12,266 nt of DNA from CAZFIO01 sp964519585. GTDB lineage: Bacteria; Bacillota; Clostridia; Tissierellales; Tissierellaceae. The stretch spans positions 1-12,266 of the forward strand of contig CAZFIO010000056.1 in assembly GCA_964519585.1 (NCBI GenBank), written 5' to 3'. This document shows positions 1 to 5,568 of this stretch, piece after piece (position 1 is the first letter of the stretch; each line of letters opens with the position of its first letter). Below the pieces are notes generated by a model that saw only the letters and a list, made by a program, of their open reading frames with translations, was not told where the DNA came from and did no database searches. The position numbers and the translations under genes are program-made.

Positions 1-2
1 AT

Positions 3-497
3 GAGATTGAAGGAGATTATCAAATTTTGAATTTGATTATCAATTTAGCTAATACAAAAAAAGAATATGATAAGATAGAAAAAGCTCTAATTGAGGCCAA
101 AGAAATAGGCTATGGTCTTGTAAGTCCTAGTCTAGAAGAAATGGACTTGGCAGAGCCGGAAATTTATAAGCAAGGAAATAGATATGGAGTCAAGTTGAAG
201 GCTAGAGCCCCTTCTTTACATGTATTGCGGGCAGACATAACTACAGAAGTAGCCCCTTTAATAGGGTCAGAAAAACAATCAGAAGAACTGGTACAACATT
301 TTCTATCCGAGTTTGAAGGTGAGCCATCTAGAATTTGGGAGTCGAATTTATTTGGCAAGTCTCTCTATGATTTGGTAAGTGAGAAAATGAATAATAAACT
401 TAAAACTATGCCAGATAATTCTAGACAAAAATTAAGAAAGGCCCTTGAAAGAATTTTAAATGATGGTAGGGGAGGGCTGATTTGTATAATAATTTGA
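3..497 (+). CDS. spoIVA: Stage IV sporulation protein A, C-terminal part (cut by window edge)
   Basis: This is the last 164 codons of SpoIVA, open from the window edge with no start codon. In the family SpoIVA is the ATPase that polymerises on the forespore surface and forms the platform for spore coat assembly. The recognisable C-terminal signatures are GTEKQSEEL-like (here GSEKQSEELVQHFL), a PSRIWESNLFGKSLYDLV stretch, and the terminal GRGGLICIII, which anchors the protein at the forespore membrane in B. subtilis. The Walker-type ATPase domain lies upstream, outside the window. The B. subtilis protein is about 490 residues, so roughly one third is visible. The gene is followed by a terminator and is transcriptionally separate from the genes downstream. 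Its presence implies that the organism forms endospores. Confidence 0.95.
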   Translation, partial: EIEGDYQILNLIINLANTKKEYDKIEKALIEAKEIGYGLVSPSLEEMDLAEPEIYKQGNRYGVKLKARAPSLHVLRADITTEVAPLIGSEKQSEELVQHFLSEFEGEPSRIWESNLFGKSLYDLVSEKMNNKLKTMPDNSRQKLRKALERILNDGRGGLICIII

Positions 498-519
498 CAA
501 AACCCTGCTAGGGCATTGA

Positions 520-552
520 AGGATCTAAATAAAACTAGGTCCTTTTTGTTTT
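520..552 (+). terminator. Rho-independent terminator of spoIVA
   Basis: An 8-bp stem is formed by AGGATCTA (520-527) and TAGGTCCT (536-543) with one G-U pair and an 8-nt loop. It is followed by the T-rich tail TTTTTGTTTT. It lies 22 bases after the spoIVA stop codon. A second tiny hairpin, CCCT-GCT-AGGG (503-513), sits just ahead of it. Confidence 0.85.
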
Positions 553-601
553 CTATTAATCTCTAATTTTTAAAAACAGATAGGTGCTATAAAATTAGTT
601 A

Positions 602-657
602 AAGAAAGGATGGCTAACTTCCACGAGCCGTTTAGCGAGCCATCTTAGCCATTTCTT
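602..657. repeat. Self-complementary intergenic element with competing stems
   Basis: ATGGCTAA (610-617) pairs perfectly with TTAGCCAT (645-652), and AAGAA (602-606) with TTCTT (653-657) extends this stem past a 3-base bulge. The same 5' arm can instead pair as GATGGCT (609-615) with AGCCATC (638-644), so the two folds exclude each other. A third partner, TTAGC (632-636), can pair with GCTAA (613-617). The element also carries the repeated word CGAGCC (624-629 and 636-641), is richer in G+C than its surroundings, and lacks a long T-run. It lies between two clear terminators that face each other. It may be a dispersed intergenic repeat or a small structured RNA; I do not recognise the family. 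Confidence 0.5.
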
Positions 658-687
658 GCAATATCAAATAAAACAAAATTAATATGT

Positions 688-727
688 AAAAAAAAGGAAT
701 GTCTATTTTACAACACTAGCCACTCCT
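688..727 (-). terminator. Terminator of the tRNA-Pro gene
   Basis: Read on the minus strand, AGGAGTG (complement of 721-727) pairs with CATTCCT (complement of 695-701) with one G-U pair. The stem is followed by a run of eight T residues (complement of 688-695). The loop is long, at 19 nt. It begins 15 bases beyond the 3' CCA end of the tRNA. Confidence 0.75.
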
Positions 728-741
728 ATAAATATCTAAAT

Positions 742-818
742 TGGTCGGGATGACAGGATTTGAACCTGCGACCCCAAGTCCCCCAGACTTGTACTCTACC
801 AAACTGAGCCACATCCCG
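742..818 (-). tRNA. tRNA-Pro (anticodon GGG)
   Basis: The minus strand folds into a complete cloverleaf of 77 nt including an encoded CCA. The acceptor stem is CGGGATG with CATCCCG and discriminator A. The D stem is GCTC with GAGT. The anticodon stem is CAAGT with ACTTG, around the loop CTGGGGG. The T arm is GCAGG-TTCAAAT-CCTGT. The anticodon GGG occupies 782-784 of the plus strand and reads CCC and CCU. The C1-G72 pair and A73 are the standard bacterial tRNA-Pro identity elements, so the amino acid assignment is firm. Position 37 is G, the site normally methylated by TrmD to prevent +1 frameshifting. The gene stands alone with its own promoter and terminator. Confidence 0.96.
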
Positions 819-838
819 CAAAATTTAATACTGAAAAT

Positions 839-867
839 AGTATATCTTAATAAATAGCTTTTGTAAA
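839..867 (-). promoter_or_regulatory. Sigma-A type promoter for tRNA-Pro
   Basis: On the minus strand the -35 hexamer is TTTACA (862-867) and the -10 hexamer is TATACT (839-844), with an exact 17-bp spacer. Transcription would start about 13-14 bases upstream of the mature tRNA 5' end at 818, leaving a short leader for RNase P to remove. Confidence 0.65.
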
Positions 868-871
868 GTCT

Positions 872-905
872 TTGAAATGAATATAATATATGGTATAATA
901 TATAG
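872..905 (+). promoter_or_regulatory. Promoter of the hlyD-like/yggS/sepF cluster, with a tandem -10 duplication
   Basis: TTGAAA (872-877) and TATAAT (894-899) are spaced by 16 bp, a good vegetative promoter. The -10 lies in the second copy of a 12-bp tandem repeat (882-893 TATAATATATGG and 894-905 TATAATATATAG, 11 of 12 identical), so a second TATAAT exists at 882-887. The -35 lies only 4 bp from the -35 of the divergent tRNA promoter. The start of transcription would leave a leader of about 60 nt before the ATG at 967, in which I see no riboswitch or T-box signature. Confidence 0.55.
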
Positions 906-966
906 CAAAATAAGGCTACATCAAAGAAATAAAGTTGTCTTAGGAAAATGCCAAGGATGAATAAAG

Positions 967-2118
967 ATGAAGAAGAATATTAGGGAAAAAAAAGATCAAC
1001 TGTCTAAATTTTTGCATAAAGTGATTATTACTATTATTTTTATATTTTTTTTAATTAACACATTAAATACACTGAGAACTTTTACTTACAAACTAGGCTA
1101 TCCAGAGGTCTATTTATGGAATGATGATAGAGAATCCAAGGGTATAATAATTAAAAACGAGTATGTAGTAGAAGGTTTTAACCAGTTTACCCTTGATAAA
1201 ATTGCTACAGAAGGGACTAGGGTAGCAGTAGGGGATAGGGTTGCAGAATTAAAATCTGAGGGTAACTTAAACTACCTAAATAATAAACTTAAAGAAGTAA
1301 ATGAATCTATTAAGTTAATGGAGGAAATGGACAAGCCACAAAACACAGGGGAGGAGGTAGATAACTCTACTGAGTTATCCCTGTCAAAGCTTACATTAGA
1401 AGCCTTAAAAAAGGAAAAGGAAGACCTAACCCTTCAATTTGATAATAGTTTAATATCCTACAGGGCAGATGTTTCAGGTCTCTTGACCTATAAAATTGAT
1501 GGCTATGAGAAGGAACTAATAGCTAGGAACTTTGAAAATTATACTTTTGAAAAATTACAAGGCTTATTTGAAGCTAGAGAGCCAGAAGAAACTACAGAAG
1601 GTCTTGGAATCAAAATTATTGATAATTTTGCTTGGTATATAGCATTACAGATTGAAAACAATTTTGATAAGGATAAATATAAGCTTAATGATAGAATTAC
1701 CCTTCAAATAACAGAAACAGATATAGAGGTGGAGGGCAAATTGGTAGAAATAAATGAAAGTAGTTCAGGTATGGTTTATGTAATTGAATTGAATAAAAAG
1801 TTACATGATATATATGATTTAAGATTTATAAATGCAAATATCATTCTAACCAAAAAGGATGTATATAAAATCCCTACTAAATCTATATATAATTTCAATA
1901 ATCAAGAGGGTGTATTATATAAAGATTTTATTGGGAATATTAGATTTAAACCGGTAGTAATTTTAGACTTGGATGATGAGTATACTATTGTTGATAAAGG
2001 CGATGAAAATGGTTATATTAAACTTAAAGGTTTTAATGAAGAGTATAGGACTATTACTTTATATGATGAAATAATTTTAAACCCAAAAAGGGTAAAGACT
2101 AGTACTATTTTAAATTAA
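967..2118 (+). CDS. HlyD-like membrane-anchored protein of unknown function
   Basis: This 383-residue protein has a basic N-terminus and a single hydrophobic segment at about residues 17-36, followed by an extracytoplasmic region, so it is probably a type II membrane protein. Residues about 58-96 (GIIIKNEYVVEG ... GTRVAVGDRVAEL) resemble the first half of a lipoyl/barrel-sandwich domain of the HlyD family. A charged helical, coiled-coil-like segment runs over about 100-160, and a returning strand region (ADVSGLLTYKIDGY) over about 166-180. Beta-rich C-terminal segments over 225-370 resemble the beta-barrel part of membrane fusion proteins. The family usually bridges an efflux or secretion ATPase to the outside, but no transporter gene lies nearby. 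The start at 967 is supported by AAGGA at 953-957, nine bases ahead. Only three bases separate its stop codon from the strong yggS ribosome binding site, so it is probably co-transcribed with the division genes downstream. A role in envelope or division is inferred from context only. Confidence 0.6.
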   Translation: MKKNIREKKDQLSKFLHKVIITIIFIFFLINTLNTLRTFTYKLGYPEVYLWNDDRESKGIIIKNEYVVEGFNQFTLDKIATEGTRVAVGDRVAELKSEGNLNYLNNKLKEVNESIKLMEEMDKPQNTGEEVDNSTELSLSKLTLEALKKEKEDLTLQFDNSLISYRADVSGLLTYKIDGYEKELIARNFENYTFEKLQGLFEAREPEETTEGLGIKIIDNFAWYIALQIENNFDKDKYKLNDRITLQITETDIEVEGKLVEINESSSGMVYVIELNKKLHDIYDLRFINANIILTKKDVYKIPTKSIYNFNNQEGVLYKDFIGNIRFKPVVILDLDDEYTIVDKGDENGYIKLKGFNEEYRTITLYDEIILNPKRVKTSTILN

Positions 2119-2120
2119 TT

Positions 2121-2126
2121 GGAGGG
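2121..2126 (+). promoter_or_regulatory. Strong ribosome binding site that decides an ATT start for yggS
   Basis: GGAGGG lies three bases after the preceding stop codon. No in-frame ATG, GTG or TTG occurs at a usable distance; the first conventional start candidate in frame is TTG at 2184, 57 bases away. ATT at 2133-2135 is six bases downstream of the site and gives the expected family N-terminus. An alternative is ATT at 2130 or ATA at 2127, which are too close to the site. Confidence 0.6.
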
Positions 2127-2132
2127 ATAATT

Positions 2133-2810
2133 ATTTTCATAAAAGATAATTTAGATGTAATCAATGAAAATATTGAAAAATCTTTGTTTAAGGCAGGAAG
2201 AAAAGACAAGGTGGAGATTGTTGCAGTAACAAAATATGTTGAAGTTGCCCAGGTAAAAGAGGCTATAGATCTGGGTATAAAAAACATAGGTGAAAATAGA
2301 ACAAATGAATTATGTAAAAAGTATGAAGAAGTTAACCAGCCTGTCAACTTCCATATGATAGGCCACCTACAAACAAATAAGGTTAGGGATATATATGATA
2401 AGGTGAAGCTGGTTCACTCCTTAGATAGGATATCCTTAGCCAAAGAATTGGACAGGCGTGGTAGGCTAAACAACTTAATAATTAATACACTTATTCAGGT
2501 TAATATTGCTGAGGAGGAAAGTAAGTTTGGTTTAAGTAAGGAAGATGTTCTTCCTTTTATAGAAAAGATTATAGGATTTAACAATATCAAGATTCAGGGA
2601 TTGATGACTATAGCCCCCTATACAAAGGATGAAAAACAACTTAGGAGTGTGTTTAGGGGTTTATATAAGCTAAGGGAAGATATAAACAGGAGAAATTACA
2701 AGGAGATTTCTACAGATTATTTATCTATGGGTATGACCAATGATTATCAAATTGCTGTAGAAGAAGGAGCTAATATTGTAAGGATTGGTAGCGGTATCTT
2801 TAAAAAATAA
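2133..2810 (+). CDS. yggS: YggS/PLPBP-family pyridoxal-phosphate homeostasis protein, ATT start
   Basis: YggS-type proteins bind pyridoxal 5'-phosphate and maintain vitamin B6 and amino-acid balance; no enzyme reaction is established. The PLP lysine is K34 in AVTK. Other family blocks are IGENRTNE, FHMIGHLQTNKV, VHSLDR, NTLIQVNIAEEESKFGL, IQGLMTIAP, LSMGMTNDYQIAVEEGA and IVRIGSGIF. Starting at ATT 2133 gives 225 residues beginning FIKDNLDVINENIEKSLFKAGRKD, which matches the usual first helix and total length. A start at TTG 2184 would give 208 residues and remove that helix, and it has no ribosome binding site. In many Firmicutes yggS (ylmE) directly precedes sepF, as it does here, and a 17-base gap to sepF indicates co-transcription. 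The unusual start could lower expression relative to its neighbours. An upstream sequence error is the main alternative. Confidence 0.93.
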   Translation: MFIKDNLDVINENIEKSLFKAGRKDKVEIVAVTKYVEVAQVKEAIDLGIKNIGENRTNELCKKYEEVNQPVNFHMIGHLQTNKVRDIYDKVKLVHSLDRISLAKELDRRGRLNNLIINTLIQVNIAEEESKFGLSKEDVLPFIEKIIGFNNIKIQGLMTIAPYTKDEKQLRSVFRGLYKLREDINRRNYKEISTDYLSMGMTNDYQIAVEEGANIVRIGSGIFKK

Positions 2811-2827
2811 AACTTGGGAGGTATAAA

Positions 2828-3256
2828 ATGTCTGACTTTATGAGCAAATTTAAATACTTCATAGGTATTGATGACTATGATGATGAGGATGAAGATTTTT
2901 ATGAGGAAGATTCTTTGGATATACCTGTAACAACAAAAACAAGGAGTATAAATAATAAGGTTGTAAATATCCATACTAATACTAATATGAAGATCATAGT
3001 GCATGAACCTTTAAGTTATGAAGAAGCTCCAGATATTGTAGAGGACTTGAAATCTAGAAAGGTTGTTGTGATTAACTTTGAACAGCTGGATACAGGCCTA
3101 AAAAGACAGTTATTTGATTTTCTAAATGGTGCTCTATATGCGATTGAGGGTAAAATTCAAAAAGTGACAAAAGATATATTTGTTTTAGCACCAAACAATG
3201 TTGAAATTGACGGTTTAAAAGAGGAATTAAAAACAAGGGCCATATTCCCCTGGTAG
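2828..3256 (+). CDS. sepF: Cell division protein SepF
   Basis: SepF is a cytoplasmic FtsZ-binding protein that anchors and bundles FtsZ filaments at the septum in Gram-positive bacteria. This 142-residue copy has a short N-terminal helix (MSDFMSKFKYFIG) of the type that serves as a membrane anchor. An acidic, Asp/Glu/Tyr-rich linker follows at about 14-32. The C-terminal SepF domain spans about 52-142, with the hallmark VVVINFEQLD, RQLFDFLNGALYAIEGKIQKV and DIFVLAPNNVEI. GGGAGG at 2816-2821 supports the ATG at 2828. It lies between yggS and yggT as in B. subtilis ylmE-ylmF-ylmG. Confidence 0.95.
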   Translation: MSDFMSKFKYFIGIDDYDDEDEDFYEEDSLDIPVTTKTRSINNKVVNIHTNTNMKIIVHEPLSYEEAPDIVEDLKSRKVVVINFEQLDTGLKRQLFDFLNGALYAIEGKIQKVTKDIFVLAPNNVEIDGLKEELKTRAIFPW

Positions 3257-3277
3257 ACTTCAATGAGGGAGAAAACC

Positions 3278-3550
3278 ATGGTAATTTTTTTAAAATCTTT
3301 AGGAGTATTTATAGGAATATTCCAGGTTATGATTATTTTAAGAATCTTTTTTTCCATTAGTGGATTTAATGGTTTATTTGTTGATAAGATTTTTAATATA
3401 ACTGAACCTGCTTTAAGTTCTATTAGATCTATAATTAATAAGATAGGCTTAAATACTGGTATTTTTGATTTTTCTGCCCTAGTACTTCTACTAATTTTAA
3501 GGTTCTTATATAATTTTATTGGAAAGGTCTTATTAAATAATGCGAATTGA
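3278..3550 (+). CDS. yggT: YggT/YlmG-family membrane protein
   Basis: This is a small integral membrane protein of 90 residues with two hydrophobic segments at about 4-27 and 64-86, and the family motifs ILRIFFS, TEPALSSIRSII and GIFDFSALVLLLILRFL. The biochemical function of the family is not settled; homologues in bacteria and chloroplasts are tied to division, envelope or nucleoid distribution. I choose ATG 3278 because GAGGGAG (3265-3271) lies six bases upstream. The in-frame ATG at 3263 has no ribosome binding site and is itself part of that purine block. The gene overlaps the start of ylmH by 11 bases, so the two are translationally coupled. Confidence 0.88.
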   Translation: MVIFLKSLGVFIGIFQVMIILRIFFSISGFNGLFVDKIFNITEPALSSIRSIINKIGLNTGIFDFSALVLLLILRFLYNFIGKVLLNNAN

Positions 3551-4325
3551 TAGGGAGTTTTATACATCTCATATAAATGATTATGAGAAGATAGTGAAAA
3601 TGAATCGAATATTAGACAAGATTGAAATTGTATTAAATAGGCATATTATTCAAAATACTGATTTTTTAGACCCTTATGAAACACATCTAGCACAATCAAT
3701 ATTAAATAGTTTTCCGGATATCTCATATTGTGTTAGTGGTGGATATAAAGATGCAGAGAGAAACATAATAGTACTTTGGCCAGATTATTTAAACTATAGC
3801 CATGAAATGGAGGCTATAAAGAGCTTTAAATTAACATATGCAAATGAAGAATTAAGTCATAAGGATTTTTTAGGCTCCTTATTGAGCCTAGGAATAATCA
3901 GAGAAAAGATAGGTGATATCTTGGTTCATAAAGACCATGCCTATATAATTTTAAAAAAGGAAATTAGTGACTTTATTATGTATAATTTAGAAAAAATAAA
4001 AAATCAGAGGGTTAATATTAGCCAGGTTGGTTTGGACCAGATTGAAGTAGCTGAAATCAAATATAAGGAAATTCAGGTCTTTGTATCATCCTTACGATTG
4101 GACTCTCTGATTAGTGCCTCCTATAATTTATCTAGAAAGGATAGTTTAAATATTATAGAAGCCCAGCAGGTAAAGGTAAATTGGGAGCTTATAGATAAGC
4201 CAGCTAGGGAGGTTAAACCTGGGGATATAATTTCTGTTAGAAGATATGGTAGATTAAAGCTGGAAGGAGTTATTGGTTACAGTAAACGTGGCAGGGTCAG
4301 ATGCTTAATTAGAATTTTAATTTAA
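3540..4325 (+). CDS. ylmH: YlmH, S4-domain RNA-binding protein
   Basis: This 261-residue protein has the YlmH architecture: an N-terminal alpha/beta region (about 1-90), a central block containing KDFLGSLLSLGIIREKIGDILV (split over about 108-129), and a C-terminal S4 RNA-binding domain at about 183-245 (LRLDSLISASYNLSRKDS ... VKPGDIISVRRYGRLK). Homologues bind the ribosome, and B. subtilis YlmH has been connected to ribosome-associated quality control, where S4 proteins assist RqcH-driven alanine tailing of stalled chains. RqcH is encoded in this same window, on the other strand at 7035-8807. The start overlaps the end of yggT by 11 bases; GGAAAGG at 3521-3527 is a rather distant ribosome binding site, so coupling probably helps initiation. 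Confidence 0.9.
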   Translation: MRIDREFYTSHINDYEKIVKMNRILDKIEIVLNRHIIQNTDFLDPYETHLAQSILNSFPDISYCVSGGYKDAERNIIVLWPDYLNYSHEMEAIKSFKLTYANEELSHKDFLGSLLSLGIIREKIGDILVHKDHAYIILKKEISDFIMYNLEKIKNQRVNISQVGLDQIEVAEIKYKEIQVFVSSLRLDSLISASYNLSRKDSLNIIEAQQVKVNWELIDKPAREVKPGDIISVRRYGRLKLEGVIGYSKRGRVRCLIRILI

Positions 4326-4338
4326 TGGAGGGGATAAA

Positions 4339-4986
4339 ATGATAACACCTTTAGATATTCAGAATAAGGAATTTAAAAGAGCCATTAGGGGATATGACAT
4401 AAAAGAAGTTGATATTTTTCTGGATGAAGTGATAGATGATTATGAAAAGATTTATAAAGAAAATATTGATTTAAAGGATCGTGTGAGTACCTTGGCAGAT
4501 CAGATTAGACAATTTAATGCCATGGAGGAAACCCTGAAGAATACGTTAGTACTTGCACAAAATACTTCAGATGAGGTTATAAACTCTGCAAAGATAAAGG
4601 CAGACAATATTATCAGGGATTCTGAGATAAATGGTAACCGCCTAATTGATAGCGCCAGGGAAGATGTAAGAAAGATAAATAGAGAATTTGAATATCTAAA
4701 GAGAGAAATGTTCTCATTTAAAATTAAATATGAATCTTTTATTAATGCACAATTAATGTCCATGGAAAGATTTTTTGATGAAATTCAAACAGAAGAGCTT
4801 AAGGAAACTGAATATGAAAGTAGTGATGAAACTAATGGAGGCATAGAAACCTATGAGGAATTAGAAGAATCGACATCAGTAGATGAATCAGATGAAGGAG
4901 TTAGTCATGATAATTTTCATGAAGAGTCCAAAGATCCTAAGCCAACAAGTGATCCTTATCTAGGACATGAATTTATTGAAGAGTAG
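4339..4986 (+). CDS. divIVA: Cell-pole/septum protein DivIVA
   Basis: DivIVA is a coiled-coil protein that binds negatively curved membrane at septa and poles and recruits partners such as Min proteins or sporulation factors. The N-terminal membrane-binding domain is clear: ITPLDIQNKEFKRAIRGYD then KEVDIFLDEVIDDYEKIY, covering residues 2-38. Coiled-coil segments follow to about 150. The tail from about 153 to 215 is highly acidic and low in complexity (ETEYESSDETNGG, EELEESTSVDESDEG) and looks disordered. At 215 residues it is longer than B. subtilis DivIVA (164), and the excess is in this tail. GGAGGGG at 4327-4333 supports the start. It is the last gene of the cluster and is followed by a terminator. 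In B. subtilis ileS would come next; it is absent here. Confidence 0.95.
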   Translation: MITPLDIQNKEFKRAIRGYDIKEVDIFLDEVIDDYEKIYKENIDLKDRVSTLADQIRQFNAMEETLKNTLVLAQNTSDEVINSAKIKADNIIRDSEINGNRLIDSAREDVRKINREFEYLKREMFSFKIKYESFINAQLMSMERFFDEIQTEELKETEYESSDETNGGIETYEELEESTSVDESDEGVSHDNFHEESKDPKPTSDPYLGHEFIEE

Positions 4987-5002
4987 TTTTGATTTACAAA
5001 TC

Positions 5003-5024
5003 AGGGGCAAACTGCCTCTTTTTT
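5003..5024 (+). terminator. Rho-independent terminator after divIVA
   Basis: AGGGGCA (5003-5009) pairs with TGCCTCT (5013-5019) with one G-U pair around the loop AAC, followed by TTTTTTC. It ends the hlyD-like to divIVA transcription unit. Confidence 0.85.
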
Positions 5025-5047
5025 CTTGTATACATAATAGATTTTCT

Positions 5048-5075
5048 TATCTGGTATTTTACCGGATAATATAAT
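5048..5075 (+). promoter_or_regulatory. Operator-like dyad and -10 box upstream of lspA
   Basis: TATCTGGTA (5048-5056) and TACCGGATA (5060-5068) form a 9+9 inverted repeat around TTT. Eight of the nine positions are perfectly complementary and the ninth is T-G. A perfect TATAAT follows two bases later at 5070-5075. The -35 position at a 17-bp spacing is TTATCT, a weak match that overlaps the left arm. Since the dyad fills the promoter spacer and no T-run follows it, it looks more like a protein-binding operator than a terminator, although an RNA stem is possible. The lspA ribosome binding site GGGAGG follows at 5093-5098. Confidence 0.45.
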
Positions 5076-5104
5076 TATTGAACTGACTTTATGGGAGGAA
5101 ATAG

Positions 5105-5560
5105 ATGACTTATTTTTTAATTTCTATCATTATTTTTATAGACCAGCTTAGTAAGTATGCTGCTATAAAATATCTTAAGGATGCAAAACCCTATATTATT
5201 ATTAATAATTTCTTCGAATTGACCTACGTTGAGAATCGTGGAGCTGCTTTTGGAATACTAAAACATAAGAGGGTCTTATTTATAGTTATAACATTTGCTG
5301 TAATCTTATTTTTGACCTTTTATTTGTTTGGTAATCATAAAAGTCTAAATAGATTAACTATATTAGCTGTATCTTTATTAATAGGGGGGGCTATAGGGAA
5401 TCTTATAGATAGGATTAGGTTTGGATATGTTGTTGATTTTTTAAGTTTTAGGTTTTTCAGAAAATATGATTTTCCTGTATTTAATTTTGCTGATATTTGT
5501 ATTGTTATTAGCACTGGAATAATAGTACTTTTAGTTTTATTTGATAAATATGATGCATAG
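5105..5560 (+). CDS. lspA: Lipoprotein signal peptidase (signal peptidase II)
   Basis: LspA cleaves the signal peptide of diacylglyceryl-modified prolipoproteins in the cytoplasmic membrane. This copy has 151 residues with four hydrophobic segments. Conserved blocks are DQLSK (13-17), ENRGAAFG (43-50), IGGAIGNLIDRIRFGYVVDF (93-112) and FNFAD (126-130). The catalytic aspartates are D111 in VVDF and D130 in FNFAD; their 19-residue separation matches the family. The ATG at 5105 follows GGGAGG. It is the first gene of a three-gene unit with rluD (8-base gap) and pyrR, the same order as B. subtilis lspA-ylyB-pyrR. A run of seven G residues (5384-5390) lies within the codons for IGGA. Confidence 0.97.
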   Translation: MTYFLISIIIFIDQLSKYAAIKYLKDAKPYIIINNFFELTYVENRGAAFGILKHKRVLFIVITFAVILFLTFYLFGNHKSLNRLTILAVSLLIGGAIGNLIDRIRFGYVVDFLSFRFFRKYDFPVFNFADICIVISTGIIVLLVLFDKYDA

Positions 5561-5568
5561 GTGAAAAA

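Noticed and set aside
906..966. Riboswitch or T-box in the leader of the hlyD-like gene.
   Set aside because: The leader is only about 60 bases, with no stable stem, no T-box sequence and no terminator.
2105..2347. Open frames on the minus strand opposite yggS, sepF, yicC and others.
   Set aside because: They have no ribosome binding sites or recognisable protein features and lie fully opposite well-conserved genes.
3263..3277. ATG at 3263 as the start of yggT.
   Set aside because: It has no ribosome binding site upstream, while ATG 3278 has GAGGGAG six bases ahead.
4990..5001. GATTT-AC-AAATC mini-palindrome after divIVA as a separate terminator.
   Set aside because: The stem is short, pure A/T except for one pair, and has no T-run; the strong hairpin at 5003 explains termination.
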